Part shown: piece by piece, positions 8,471-17,203 of the stretch | Layout: every line of letters begins with the position of its first letter | Position numbering within the stretch: position 1 is the stretch's first letter | Assembly (NCBI RefSeq): GCF_003865375.1 | Contig: NZ_RQVS01000002.1 | Coordinates: forward strand, 1-64,000 | Direction of reading: 5' to 3' | Source: Gulosibacter macacae | Lineage (GTDB): Bacteria > Actinomycetota > Actinomycetes > Actinomycetales > Microbacteriaceae | DNA length: 64,000 nt | Notes under the pieces: model-generated | Told to the model about the DNA's origin: nothing | Databases searched by the model: none | The model's input: the letters and a program-made list of their open reading frames with translations, nothing else | Program-made: the position numbers and the translations under genes

Positions 8471-8713
8471 GAAGCCCTGCAGTCGTGGACCGCCGAGGAA
8501 CAACATTAGACGACGAGTCCCAACCGCGCAAATCGGCACGGCTCGGCCGTTCTTCGGCGCGTCAACGAGCCATTCTTCGCGCCTGGGGGTTACGTTTGCG
8601 GCGCAAGCCGACTAACGTGGCCTGTGTTACTAGTGTGACTAACATGCACAAAGTGACATTCGGGGCTCGATGATGCCCACCACGCACCGGATTCGCAAGA
8701 CTGAAGGAACAGG

Positions 8714-10075
8714 ATGCCCGCAACGCGCTCGACGACGACTCGCACGCGCCGCAACGGCCTGCGTGCCATCTCGGCGGCGGTGCTCACCTTCATCCTCGTC
8801 GGCAGCGGCCTCAACGCAGCCGTCGCCAAAGACCTCGACGACTACGCGACCTGGGACGATGTCATCGCCGCCCAGGGCGACATCGATCGTCAAAACGCGC
8901 TCATCGATGAAATCAACGTGCAGATCGACGACCTCAACAACCAGGTGACGATCGCCGAAGGCAACGCCCTGGCCGCAGGCGACATCTACTCTGCGGCACA
9001 AGATGCCGCCACCGCTCAGGCGGGCCTGCACTACACCCTCGACCAGCAGGCGCAGGATGCGGCCACGACCGCCGAGGCCGCCGAACGTGACGCTGGCGCC
9101 ATGGCTGCTGCGATGTCCAACCGGGTGAGCAACGACCCCACCATGCAACTGCTCACGCAGCCCGAGCAGGCCGATGACTTTCTCATGAGCATGTCGACGC
9201 TCTCAAAGCTCGGCACGTACAACGGTGCTGTCTATGAGGATGCGGTGACCGCGCGGAATAACGCCGATTCGCTCGCTGATCAAGCACAGGTCGCACTCGA
9301 TGAACGCATCCGGCTCGAAGACGAGGCCGAAAGTGCCTACAACGCGGCCGTTATCGCCCAGGCCAATGTGCAAACCGCGCGCGACAACGCAGTGACGCAG
9401 GGCAGTGAGCTCGAAGCCATGCTCATCCCGCTGAAGGAACACCGCGATGTCGTCGAGGCCGACTATCACGAGGGTGAACGCCTGCGCGAAGAAGAGCGCA
9501 AGCGCATCGAAGAGCAGCGTCGTCGCGAGCAAGAAGAGCGCGAGCGTATCGCCGCCGAAGAAGCCGCGGCTGCCCAGGCGGCGGCTGAGGCCGCTGGCAT
9601 TCCCTATGTGCCGCCGGCTCCGTCGTCGGGCGACGGCGGCGCTGGGTATAGCGGGGGCATATCGCCGCCGATGAGCTGGAACTCGGTCGTCACCAGTCCC
9701 TACGGTATGCGTTGGCACCCAACGCGGGGCGGCTACTCGACGCACTGGGGCCTCGACCTCGTCGTCCCCGGCGGCAGCTGCTGGGCGCCGCTCTACGCCA
9801 TCGACTCCGGCACCATCACCTATGCGGGTGAGATGGGCACCTACGGCAACATGGTCGACATCAACTCGAATGGCACGACCTTCCGCTACGCCCACATGTC
9901 CTACGGCGGCATCAATGTGTGGCCGGGACAGTACGTCAACGCCGGCGATGTAATCGGCTACGCCGGCACAACCGGTGCCTCGACGGGTTGCCACCTGCAC
10001 CTCGAAATCATGCCCTGGGGCAATAACGTTGACCCGCAGGTCTGGCTCGCTGACCGCGGCATCTACTACTGGTAG
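8714..10075 (+). CDS. Secreted M23 metallopeptidase with coiled coil
   Basis: 453 residues. A signal peptide with a twin-basic start (RRNGLRAISAAVLTFILVG) ends near AVAKD. Residues about 45-290 are a long alanine/glutamate-rich coiled coil ending in an EERKRIEEQRRREQEE stretch. A short proline/glycine linker leads to a C-terminal LytM/M23 zinc peptidase domain with HWGLDL (His and Asp ligands), RYAHMS and HLHLE motifs. The organisation matches cell-wall hydrolases that cut peptidoglycan cross-bridges at division, often held inactive by the coiled coil. It stands alone, upstream of a strong bidirectional terminator. The upstream region holds several GTNAC repeats (8626, 8635, 8653) whose meaning is unknown. 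Confidence 0.88.
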   Translation: MPATRSTTTRTRRNGLRAISAAVLTFILVGSGLNAAVAKDLDDYATWDDVIAAQGDIDRQNALIDEINVQIDDLNNQVTIAEGNALAAGDIYSAAQDAATAQAGLHYTLDQQAQDAATTAEAAERDAGAMAAAMSNRVSNDPTMQLLTQPEQADDFLMSMSTLSKLGTYNGAVYEDAVTARNNADSLADQAQVALDERIRLEDEAESAYNAAVIAQANVQTARDNAVTQGSELEAMLIPLKEHRDVVEADYHEGERLREEERKRIEEQRRREQEERERIAAEEAAAAQAAAEAAGIPYVPPAPSSGDGGAGYSGGISPPMSWNSVVTSPYGMRWHPTRGGYSTHWGLDLVVPGGSCWAPLYAIDSGTITYAGEMGTYGNMVDINSNGTTFRYAHMSYGGINVWPGQYVNAGDVIGYAGTTGASTGCHLHLEIMPWGNNVDPQVWLADRGIYYW

Positions 10076-10099
10076 CGGTAGGTAACGCGCATAAGAAGG

Positions 10100-10131
10100 C
10101 GGGGCGTGCATCCATTTGGATGCACGCCCCG
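10100..10131. terminator. Bidirectional terminator
   Basis: CGGGGCGTGCATCCA and TGGATGCACGCCCCG are perfect inverted repeats with a very short loop, placed between the convergent M23 peptidase and pyrophosphatase genes. Confidence 0.85.
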
Positions 10132-10148
10132 CTACTTAGGTGAGTTGC

Positions 10149-10637
10149 TTACTCGTGGGGAACGAACGAGGCGATCGCGCGCTCGATGATTTCCTCGGCC
10201 TCGGCGGCGGTGCCCCAAGCCTCGACCTTGACCCACTTGCCGGGCTCGAGGTCCTTGTAGTGCTCGAAGAAGTGCTTGAGCTGGTCGCGGGTGTTCTGCG
10301 CGACATCCTCAAGTTCCTGGATGTGAGCCCAGCGCGGGTCCTTGGCGGGCACGCAGAGCACCTTGTCGTCACCGCCGGCCTCGTCGGCCATGCGCAGCAC
10401 GCCAACCGGGCGCACCTTCAGGCCCACACCCGGGAACACCGGGTACTCGAGGAGCACGAGTGCGTCGAGCGGGTCGCCGTCATCGGCGAGGGTGTTCTCG
10501 AAGTAGCCGTAGTCGACCGGGTAAACGAACGGCGTGAACAGCACGCGGTCGAGGTAGACACGACCGGTTTCGTGGTCAACCTCGTACTTGTTCTGGCTGC
10601 CGCGGGGAATCTCGATGACGACGTCGTACGCGCCCAT
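10149..10637 (-). CDS. ppa: Inorganic pyrophosphatase
   Basis: 162 residues, the normal length of family I soluble pyrophosphatases. It hydrolyses pyrophosphate to phosphate and pulls biosynthetic reactions forward in the cytoplasm. Visible signature parts: [21 protein letters not shown], the metal-binding [10 protein letters not shown], and KDPRW. The ATG at 10637 begins the standard [11 protein letters not shown] sequence and is preceded by AAGGAG at a good distance; the open frame continues upstream to 10910 but those residues are not family-like. Divergent from the small membrane-protein gene to the right. Confidence 0.95.
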   Translation of the reverse strand: MGAYDVVIEIPRGSQNKYEVDHETGRVYLDRVLFTPFVYPVDYGYFENTLADDGDPLDALVLLEYPVFPGVGLKVRPVGVLRMADEAGGDDKVLCVPAKDPRWAHIQELEDVAQNTRDQLKHFFEHYKDLEPGKWVKVEAWGTAAEAEEIIERAIASFVPHE

Positions 10638-10737
10638 GGTGCTCCTTGAATGACGATTCGGATGCAGAAACGTTGCAACTCCCAGGCTACCGCGCGACCA
10701 TGGACGCGGCAGTGACCGCAGAGGATTGGAACGCACC

Positions 10738-10971
10738 ATGGCGAAGAAGACCGATTGGAACAGCCTCAACGAGAACCAGCAGGCGGGCATCGTGTTGCTT
10801 GCCGCAATCCAGGTGGGGCTGTTTTTGTTTGCGCAAGGGGCACTACTCGGCCGCCCCAAAGAATTTGTGCGCGGACGCAAGTGGGTGTGGTTCCTCACCA
10901 ACTTCATCAACTTCTTCGGACCGATCGCTTATCTCACCTTTGGTAAGCGACGTACTCCGCGCGCGCGGTGA
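10738..10971 (+). CDS. Small PLDc_N-like membrane protein
   Basis: 77 residues with two hydrophobic segments ([20 protein letters not shown] and [17 protein letters not shown]) separated by a basic loop with GRKWVW. This matches the phospholipase D N-terminal-like (PLDc_N) family of tiny two-helix membrane proteins, function unknown. ATG 10738 is used; a TTG at 10726 lies directly after GAGGA and is less likely. It precedes tilS by 20 bases. Confidence 0.75.
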   Translation: MAKKTDWNSLNENQQAGIVLLAAIQVGLFLFAQGALLGRPKEFVRGRKWVWFLTNFINFFGPIAYLTFGKRRTPRAR

Positions 10972-10991
10972 TGGCGCACTAGGCTGGCCAC

Positions 10992-11993
10992 GTGCCTGAT
11001 CGTCCTCGCCTTACACCCCCGGTCGCCGACATTCGTCGCGCGGTGCGTAATTCGTTGCGCGGTGTTGCCCGCGAGGGTGACCTAGTTCTTGTTGCGCTTT
11101 CGGGCGGCCCCGACTCGCTGGCACTCGCGGCTGCGGCGGCTTTTGAGTGTCCGCGGGCCGGGATGCGCGTGGGCGCGGTGTGCATTGACCACCAGCTTCA
11201 GCCGGGTTCGGCGGAGCAGGCGGAACGTGCCGCGGCGCAGGCGCGCGAGCTCGGCCTCGCCCCGGTCGTTGTTGAGCGCGTCGACGTCGTTGATGACGGC
11301 GCCGGACCGGAAGCTTCGGCGCGAGCGGCGCGCTACGGCGCCATTGACCGCATCCGTGAGCAATTGGGTGCCACGCATGTGCTCCTCGGACACACGCTCG
11401 ACGACCAGGCCGAGACCGTACTGCTCGGTCTCGCCCGAGGATCAGGCGGCAAGTCACTGCACGGCATGGCGGTGGTGAACGGCACGCTCGTGCGACCGCT
11501 CCTCGGTATCCGTCACGCCGAGACGCACCAGGCTTGCGCCGACCAGGGTCTCGAACCGTGGCACGATCCGCAAAATGAGGATGCCCGCTACAAGCGGGTG
11601 CGCATCCGTCAGACCGTCATGCCCATGCTCGAAGCCGAGCTTGGCCCGGGAATTGCCGAAGCGCTGGCCCGCACCGCGACGAGTCTGCGCGAGGATTCCG
11701 AGACGCTCGATGCGCTGGCGAATGAGTGGGCGCACGAGATTATTGGTCACGACGAGCAGGGTCGCATCACGCTTGATGTTGGCGGGCTCGTGACGCAACC
11801 CGCGGCCTTGCGCCAGCGCATCTGTCGCCTGGTTGCTGAGCAGGGCTTTGGGGTGTCGCTGTCGCGCGCACACACGATGGCGGTGTCGGCGTTGGCGACC
11901 GAGTGGCGTGGGCAGGGTCCGATTGATCTGCCGGGAATTCGCGTCGAGCGCGACAATGGCCAACTGTTTTTCGACGCGACTCGCGACGATTGA
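10992..11993 (+). CDS. tilS: tRNA(Ile)-lysidine synthase
   Basis: 333 residues, GTG start. The ATP-pyrophosphatase P-loop SGGPDS is at residues about 36-41, followed by IDHQLQPGS and GHTLDDQAET, all characteristic of TilS. The enzyme joins lysine to cytidine 34 of tRNA-Ile(CAU), making it read AUA. Length agrees with the short actinobacterial form, which keeps only part of the C-terminal domain. It precedes hpt by 30 bases, the usual order in Actinobacteria, where ftsH normally follows. Confidence 0.93.
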   Translation: MPDRPRLTPPVADIRRAVRNSLRGVAREGDLVLVALSGGPDSLALAAAAAFECPRAGMRVGAVCIDHQLQPGSAEQAERAAAQARELGLAPVVVERVDVVDDGAGPEASARAARYGAIDRIREQLGATHVLLGHTLDDQAETVLLGLARGSGGKSLHGMAVVNGTLVRPLLGIRHAETHQACADQGLEPWHDPQNEDARYKRVRIRQTVMPMLEAELGPGIAEALARTATSLREDSETLDALANEWAHEIIGHDEQGRITLDVGGLVTQPAALRQRICRLVAEQGFGVSLSRAHTMAVSALATEWRGQGPIDLPGIRVERDNGQLFFDATRDD

Positions 11994-12023
11994 TCCGGAT
12001 GCACGAACTGAGAGGGAGCTGAC

Positions 12024-12644
12024 GTGCGCGCAGAGCAGATTCAACACGAGGTTCGCGAGGTGCTCCTCAGCGAGGATGAGATTCGCGGTCGTCTTGCCGA
12101 GATGGCGCGCGATATCGAGCGCGACTATCACGAGCGCACGCCGCTGCTCGTCGGCGTGCTCAAGGGTGCCGTGTTCGTGATGACCGACCTCGCGCGCTCG
12201 TTGCGCATCCCGGTCGAGATGGACTGGATGGCGGTGTCATCGTACGGTTCGGGAACGAAGTCGACGGGTGTGGTGCGCATCCTGAAGGACCTCGACACCG
12301 ACCTTACCGACCGCCACGTGCTCATCGTCGAGGACATCATTGACTCGGGTCTGACGCTCACTTGGCTGAAGCAGAACCTTGAGTCGCGGGGTGCGGCGTC
12401 GGTGGAGATTTGCACGCTGCTGCGCAAGCCCTCGCGGCTGAAGTCGAACGTGTTCGTGCGGTATATCGGCTTCGATGTGCCGAACGAGTTCGTGGTTGGC
12501 TACGGTCTTGACTACGACGAGCGCTACCGCAACCTCAACGATGTGGTCGTGCTGCAGCCCGAGGTGTTCGGCGGCGAAGCGACCGACGAGCCAGTCGAGC
12601 CGGCCCGCCGGGTGCTGCGCCCCGGGATCCCCGAGGAGGCGTAG
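12024..12644 (+). CDS. hpt: Hypoxanthine phosphoribosyltransferase
   Basis: 206 residues, GTG start after a GGGAGC sequence. The PRPP-binding signature VLIVEDIIDSGLTL is at residues about 93-106, with LLVGVLKGAVFVMTDL upstream and FVVGYGLDYDERYRNL downstream. It salvages hypoxanthine and guanine to IMP and GMP. The C-terminal 25 residues (DEPVEPARRVLRP) are an extra tail. It follows tilS in the same transcription unit; the expected next gene, ftsH, is displaced by about 4.5 kb. Confidence 0.94.
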   Translation: MRAEQIQHEVREVLLSEDEIRGRLAEMARDIERDYHERTPLLVGVLKGAVFVMTDLARSLRIPVEMDWMAVSSYGSGTKSTGVVRILKDLDTDLTDRHVLIVEDIIDSGLTLTWLKQNLESRGAASVEICTLLRKPSRLKSNVFVRYIGFDVPNEFVVGYGLDYDERYRNLNDVVVLQPEVFGGEATDEPVEPARRVLRPGIPEEA

Positions 12645-12661
12645 CCGCGCGCAGGGCTGCG

Positions 12662-12707
12662 GCCCTCGCATCCCGCGTGCTGAGGCCCTCGCGTCCCGCG
12701 TGCTGAG
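12662..12707. repeat. REP-like tandem repeat, two 23-bp units
   Basis: Two copies of a 23-bp unit ending in CCCGCGTGCTGAG, followed by the start of a third (GCCCTCGAAGCAC). The core GTGCTGAGG-N-CTCGAAGCAC recurs at 14394, 17080 and 47184. Confidence 0.7.
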
Positions 12708-12731
12708 GCCCTCGAAGCACAGCTCCTCCCA

Positions 12732-12799
12732 CTAATCCGCGCGCTCCCGCCTAATCCGCCCGCTGCAACGCGCGGTTTAGCCGGGAGCGCGCGGATTAG
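12732..12799. terminator. 18-bp inverted repeat between hpt and RNB gene
   Basis: CTAATCCGCGCGCTCCCG (12732-12749) is exactly inverted at 12782-12799. The 32-base loop holds further partial copies of the arm. It lies between convergent genes and probably ends transcription from both sides; no T-run follows. Confidence 0.65.
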
Positions 12800-12855
12800 C
12801 GATGGTACGACTGCGCGCGCCATGCGACCGGACCGCAAGAGACGCCAACGGCGCG

Positions 12856-14355
12856 CTACTCGGCCAGCTCGAAGCGCACCCGGCGCTTCGCGATATCCGC
12901 TTCGATGAGTCGCACCTGGATGCGGCGCCCAGGCGGCACGTCGCCGCGGCACTGCGCGATGACCGGCGGGTCAAACACGAACACCTCGGCATCGTGTTTG
13001 CCATCGCCCGGCCGCAACATACCGGCGGCGAACTCCGACCCCACCTGATCGGCCAGCGCCGTCGCTTCGGCCAAATTGAGGCAGGCATTGTCGACCGCGT
13101 TCGCGAGCTGGCCGGTGCGCTGCATGATCGCCGGGATGTCCGCGAGCGGGGATGCAGATTCCTTCGCCACCGGCGCGGCGGCGTCGCCAGCAGCCTCCTG
13201 CGCATCCTGTTCATCGAAGTCGAACCACTCGCCGTCGCTGAGCTCTAGGCACAGCTCCGTACCAAACCGGTCGGCCAGTCGCCGAATCGGTGCGGTCACA
13301 TGCGCGTACTCATTCGCGACGCCCGCGTGCGAGCGGCGGTCGGCGCTCGGCAACGCATCCCCGGCACGAGTGTCGAAGGCGAGGTAGCCAGATCCGCGCA
13401 AGAGCTTTGTTGCGGCCATATTCAACGCAAGTGTCGACAGTTCCTGCGGCGGCAAGGATGCGAGCAGGGCGCCGGGCGCCGCATCCCCAGGCTCAATACC
13501 GAACGCGCGTGCCGCGTCGCGAAAACGAGCGAGCGACTCGGCGTCGGGCCGAGGCAGGGTGCGCAACAGGCCCGCGCCACCGCGCACCATGATCGCGGCG
13601 GCGGCAATGCCGGTCGCGAGCGAGCACTCCGAGTTCCACGCATCCACTTGGGTGCGCGGTTCCAAGCGCAGCCGCCAGCCGCCTTCGACCGCGGTGAGTT
13701 CCTGCGCCGGGAGCTGTAGCTCGATCGCGCCGCGTTCGAGCGCCCGGTGCGCACGCACTGCACCAAACGACGGCAGCGCCTCGATCGCCGGCGGTAGCGC
13801 GACGTCGCGATCGACCGCATCCTGCACGCCCGCGTAATCGAGCCGGGCGGTGACGTGCACGAGCGCGCGCCGCAGGCGGGCGCGGCGAAGGCGACCGGAT
13901 GCGTCCGCGTCAATTTGCCAGAGCACCGCCGGTCGGTCTTCGCCGGCGACGAGGCTCGCGAGTTGCTCGCCGAGGATGCGCGGATGCAACGGCACACTGC
14001 CGTCGGGAAGGTAGATGGTCTGGCCGCGCAAGCGAGCTTCGGTGTCGAGTGCTCCGCCGGGTTCGATGAATGCGCCGACATCGGCGATCGCGTAGCTCAA
14101 TCGGAAGCCGTCGGTCGTGCGCTCGAGGTGCACGGCTTGGTCAAGGTCAAGTGAGCCGGGTGGGTCGATCGTGACGAAGGGGATCTCGCGGGCGTCGATG
14201 CGGTCGGCGGCGAAGCGGTCTTGCGCGTTCGCGGCTTCGCGCTCGACTTCGTCGGGAAAGGCGCTCGGCAGTTCATACTCCGCGCGCACGCTAGCGAAAT
14301 CGAGGTCGACGGCACGATTCGGACGCATGCCGACGAGGGTACGTCGCTGAAGCAT
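12856..14355 (-). CDS. RNB domain exoribonuclease (RNase II/R type)
   Basis: About 499 residues. The catalytic RNB signature is visible at DPPGSLDLDQAVHLER with its cluster of Asp residues, then SYAIADVGAFI, RRRGQT-like RLRGQTIYLPDG, and YAHVTAPIRRLADRF, all typical of the actinobacterial RNB family that degrades RNA from the 3' end. Compared with E. coli RNase II it lacks clear N-terminal cold-shock domains and is shorter. ATG 14355 (MLQRRTLVG) is used because relatives begin with a similar MPQRR; ATG 14328 is possible, and neither has a good ribosome site. Part of a four-gene block placed between hpt and ftsH. Confidence 0.85.
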   Translation of the reverse strand: MLQRRTLVGMRPNRAVDLDFASVRAEYELPSAFPDEVEREAANAQDRFAADRIDAREIPFVTIDPPGSLDLDQAVHLERTTDGFRLSYAIADVGAFIEPGGALDTEARLRGQTIYLPDGSVPLHPRILGEQLASLVAGEDRPAVLWQIDADASGRLRRARLRRALVHVTARLDYAGVQDAVDRDVALPPAIEALPSFGAVRAHRALERGAIELQLPAQELTAVEGGWRLRLEPRTQVDAWNSECSLATGIAAAAIMVRGGAGLLRTLPRPDAESLARFRDAARAFGIEPGDAAPGALLASLPPQELSTLALNMAATKLLRGSGYLAFDTRAGDALPSADRRSHAGVANEYAHVTAPIRRLADRFGTELCLELSDGEWFDFDEQDAQEAAGDAAAPVAKESASPLADIPAIMQRTGQLANAVDNACLNLAEATALADQVGSEFAAGMLRPGDGKHDAEVFVFDPPVIAQCRGDVPPGRRIQVRLIEADIAKRRVRFELAE

Positions 14356-14393
14356 CCAGCTGGCTGAAGCCGCGGCCTGCGTAGGCCCAGACC

Positions 14394-14516
14394 CTCGAAG
14401 CACGGTTCGTGTGCTGAGGTTCTCGAAGCACGGTTCGTGTGCTGAGGTTCTCGAAGAACGGCTGGTATGCCCCTTCGAGAGCCTCAAGACGCGAAGGTGC
14501 GAAGGTGCGAAGGTGC
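14394..14516. repeat. REP-like repeats and GAAGGTGC triplet
   Basis: Two exact 28-bp units containing CGAAGCACGGTTCGTGTGCT (14394-14421, 14422-14449) and the start of a third. An inverted partial copy (CTTCGAGAGCCTCA) follows, then three GAAGGTGC octamers at 14493-14516. No gene fits here. Confidence 0.65.
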
Positions 14517-14555
14517 CTCAGGGTGCGGCTCAGTCGCAAGGCTCGAAGCGAGCTC

Positions 14556-15290
14556 CTACAAATCAACCCATCGCAGCGGGTTCGACTGCTCCGATGACGA
14601 CACCGCGATGGCGAGCATCCCACTGAGATAGCGGTCCTCAGAGTTCTCGAGCGGCAGGCCGTGTCGATCCGCGCTCACACGGTGATGGCTGAGCAGCGGC
14701 TTCCCGCGGGGCACGCAGAGCAGCCGCGAATCCTCACTCGACGCCGCGACCGCCGCGAACGAGTGGTCCGCCCGAGTGAAATGCACACCCTGCTCGCCGA
14801 GTGCATTGGTCACTGACGGTAGCGACGGGTCCATTTGCTCGACGATGCGGCCGAGCCAGTCGGGGTAGCGCGCGCGCTCAAGCATGACGATCTCGCCATC
14901 GAGCGTGCGCGTGCGCACCACCAGCAACACCCGGTCGCGCGTGGCGCAACGCAGGTTCCGCACATCCGAGCTATTCGCCGTCACCCACACCTGGTCAACG
15001 ACACTGCCGCCGGGCTCTCTGCCCTGCGCATAGGCCCACTGGGCGAATGAGAGCACTTCAGAGAACGCCGAGGGCGCGTTCGGCCGACGCACCACGGTTT
15101 TCGGGGCCCCACGGCCGCCGGCGAGGGTGCCCTCAAGCACGAGATTGCGCAGGGCGAGGCGGACAGTTCCGACCGAGGCGCCGTGGATTTCGGCAAGCTC
15201 ACGCTCGGTGGGCATCGACGCACCGATCTCGATGCGTTCCGCATCGATCTCATCGCGGATGCGTTCAGCAATGGATTCGTGGAGAAGCAC
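14556..15290 (-). CDS. GntR family regulator with UTRA domain
   Basis: About 244 residues. The N-terminal winged helix (ESIAERIRDEI, PTERELAEIHGASVGTVRLALRNL) is the GntR DNA-binding domain. The C-terminal part (VLLVVRTRTLDGEIVMLERARYP to the end) matches the UTRA ligand-binding fold of the HutC subfamily, which senses small metabolites or sugars. GTG 15290 is preferred because a perfect dyad at 15315-15331, probably the autoregulatory operator, would lie inside a gene started at GTG 15341. It is divergent from the HAD phosphatase gene. Confidence 0.82.
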   Translation of the reverse strand: MLLHESIAERIRDEIDAERIEIGASMPTERELAEIHGASVGTVRLALRNLVLEGTLAGGRGAPKTVVRRPNAPSAFSEVLSFAQWAYAQGREPGGSVVDQVWVTANSSDVRNLRCATRDRVLLVVRTRTLDGEIVMLERARYPDWLGRIVEQMDPSLPSVTNALGEQGVHFTRADHSFAAVAASSEDSRLLCVPRGKPLLSHHRVSADRHGLPLENSEDRYLSGMLAIAVSSSEQSNPLRWVDL

Positions 15291-15314
15291 AGTTCGTATC
15301 CAAACTCGGAATGC

Positions 15315-15331
15315 TGACGGGTTATCCGTCA
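15315..15331. promoter_or_regulatory. Probable GntR operator
   Basis: TGACGG and CCGTCA flank GTTAT as a perfect dyad, 25 bases upstream of the regulator start. Size and position fit a GntR/HutC-type operator; binding is inferred. Confidence 0.5.
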
Positions 15332-15468
15332 ACGGTGGCACTAATGTAAGGGTCGCTCGCTGACCGTTTCCGTGTTGGTGGCTGGATCAGGTCTGGGAAG
15401 ACCAGGGATTTCAAAGGGCATTTCGGGTGGAAACTGACTCAACCGGCGGCAACCAGCAACGAGCGGTG

Positions 15469-16116
15469 ATGTTAAAGCTAGACGGTCTAGATGGGATCAT
15501 CTTTGATTGTGACGGCGTCTTGGTCGATTCGGAGTCGTCGTGGCTCGAAGTCGTCGGTGATATCGGCGCCGCACGCGGCCGGTGCGACCTTGATCGGGCC
15601 CCCTATCGCGGCCTCACGGTGATGGATGCGGCGATCAAGTTGGCCGCCGAACTCGGCGAAGCGGTCGAGCCGCTTCGCAGTGAACTTGCGGTCGCGTTCT
15701 CGGCAGAATTGCGCGTCGGTGTGCCTACGATGCCCGGCGCGGTGGATCTCGTGCGCGCGCTCGCCGGTCGCATCCCGCTCGGCGTTGCGAGCAACTCAAG
15801 CGCTGACGATCTCGAGAGCCTGCTCGGCGCATCCGGCCTGCGCCCCCTGTTCGAGATCGTCGCGAGCGCCGACGATGTCGTCGAAGGCAAACCGAACCCG
15901 GCGCTCTATCTCGAAGCGGCGCGGCGACTTGGCATTGACCCGACCCGCTGCCTCGCGATCGAAGACTCCCCGGTCGGCTCGCGGGCGGCCATGCTCGCCG
16001 GGATGCGTGTGGTCGGTGTCAACGCCGACCCGAGCGTCGAGCTCGAGGCGCACTACCGCCTTGCGAGTTGCAATGACGTTGCCGAACTGCTTGAACTCAC
16101 CGAGGTGCGCGCATGA
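15469..16116 (+). CDS. HAD superfamily phosphatase, beta-phosphoglucomutase-like
   Basis: About 215 residues. Motif I is FDCDGVLVDSE with the nucleophilic Asp, motif II is GVASNSS, and motifs III/IV are the GKPNPALYLEAARRLG and CLAIEDSPVGSRAA segments. This is the HAD-IA (PGMB/CbbY-like) group that dephosphorylates or isomerises sugar phosphates; the substrate cannot be read from sequence. ATG 15469 is preferred, with GTG 15427 possible. The last codon overlaps the next gene start (ATGA at 16113), so they are coupled. Confidence 0.85.
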   Translation: MLKLDGLDGIIFDCDGVLVDSESSWLEVVGDIGAARGRCDLDRAPYRGLTVMDAAIKLAAELGEAVEPLRSELAVAFSAELRVGVPTMPGAVDLVRALAGRIPLGVASNSSADDLESLLGASGLRPLFEIVASADDVVEGKPNPALYLEAARRLGIDPTRCLAIEDSPVGSRAAMLAGMRVVGVNADPSVELEAHYRLASCNDVAELLELTEVRA

Positions 16117-16988
16117 CCACCGTGCTCTGCTGGAACCTCTGGTTCGGTGGCCGCGAAATCGAGTCGGGGCGCGCGAAACAGGCCGAGCTCATCTCGCGCG
16201 TCGCCCCCGATATCGCGATCGTGCAGGAATGCTTCGGTGACGGCGGCGAAGAGCTTGCTGATCGTCTCGGCTGGCGTGCCCGCCAGCAATCGTGGGACAA
16301 CGCGGTGCTCACGGCGCATCGGTCGAAACTGCTTGGCACGGATACTCGTGCCTTCGGCACGGCGGCCGCGGTCGACCTGCCGGGCCTCGGCCTCACCCTT
16401 GTGTGGTCGGTGCACCTCTGGTTTGACGATTACGGCCCGTACGCGACGGCGCAGGGCGCCGATCAGGATGCGGTAGACGCGTTGCCGGGCGAGCAGCGTC
16501 GAGTGCGTGAGATTGAACTCATCTTGGCTGAGACCGACCGAATGCTCGGCACGGAGGTTCCGGCCGAGACGCCGGTGATCATTGCGGGCGACTTCAACTG
16601 CCCGTCGAGCGACGATTGGGCCGCGCGGCCTGATCGCGTCGACGTGTCGTGTCGGGCGGTCGATCGCCTGCACGGGGCCGGGTACACGGATGCGTTCCGT
16701 GACGTGCATCCCGATGCTGCGGTCGTCGGTGGGGAAACCTGGTCGGCGATCGAGGCGGATCACGAGCCGCTTGACCGCATCGATTTCGTGTTCGTGCGCG
16801 GTGTTGAGGTCAAGGAGGCGCGCGTGCTCGGCGCGGCACCCGCGAACGTGCACGGCGAGAAGTTTGCGGATGCATCCTGGTTCGACAACTACGGCGGCAC
16901 CTGCGCGCCGATTCCGCACCAGCGCGACAATAGTTTCGCGAGCGACCACCAGGCGCTCGTCGTGAAGCTCGCGCCCCTCGCACGCTGA
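16113..16988 (+). CDS. Endonuclease/exonuclease/phosphatase family protein
   Basis: 291 residues. The fold of DNase I and inositol phosphatases is indicated by CWNLWFGG at the N-terminus, IVQECFG (metal-binding Glu), VIIAGDFNCPSSDDW, RIDFVFVRG and SDHQALVVKL at the C-terminus. No signal peptide or membrane segment, so a cytoplasmic phosphodiesterase or phosphatase. The coupling with the HAD gene suggests they act on the same metabolite, and the divergent GntR protein is the likely regulator; this is inference. Confidence 0.85.
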   Translation: MTTVLCWNLWFGGREIESGRAKQAELISRVAPDIAIVQECFGDGGEELADRLGWRARQQSWDNAVLTAHRSKLLGTDTRAFGTAAAVDLPGLGLTLVWSVHLWFDDYGPYATAQGADQDAVDALPGEQRRVREIELILAETDRMLGTEVPAETPVIIAGDFNCPSSDDWAARPDRVDVSCRAVDRLHGAGYTDAFRDVHPDAAVVGGETWSAIEADHEPLDRIDFVFVRGVEVKEARVLGAAPANVHGEKFADASWFDNYGGTCAPIPHQRDNSFASDHQALVVKLAPLAR

Positions 16989-16991
16989 GGT

Positions 16992-17079
16992 TCGCCGTCC
17001 CGTGCGCTGAGACTCGCCGTCCCGAGCGCTGAGACTCGCCGTCCCGTGCGCTGAGACTCGCCGTCCCGTGCGCTGAGGC
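16992..17079. repeat. Four tandem 22-bp repeats
   Basis: Units TCGCCGTCCCGTGCGCTGAG plus two bases, at 16992, 17014, 17036 and 17058, differing by one or two bases. They run into GCTCTCGAAGCGCC, which links them to the REP-like family at 12662 and 14394. They lie between the endonuclease-like gene and ftsH. Confidence 0.75.
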
Positions 17080-17203
17080 TCTCGAAGCGCCCGCATCCAC
17101 CGTGTTCGTTGAGCGCGCAATTCATTCTGGTCGCCCGCAGGTCACCCGCAGGTAGGCTTTAGGCCGTCCCGCCCTCTGTAGAAAGCCCTGCGAGCTCGCA
17201 TCC

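Noticed and set aside
8228-8509. Open frame with GLEPATSAVTGRHANQLRYRA
   Set aside because: It is the translation of the tRNA-Asp and tRNA-Glu genes read on the wrong strand, a well-known artefact.
16992-17079. CRISPR-like short tandem repeats
   Set aside because: Units are directly adjacent with no spacers, so not a CRISPR array.
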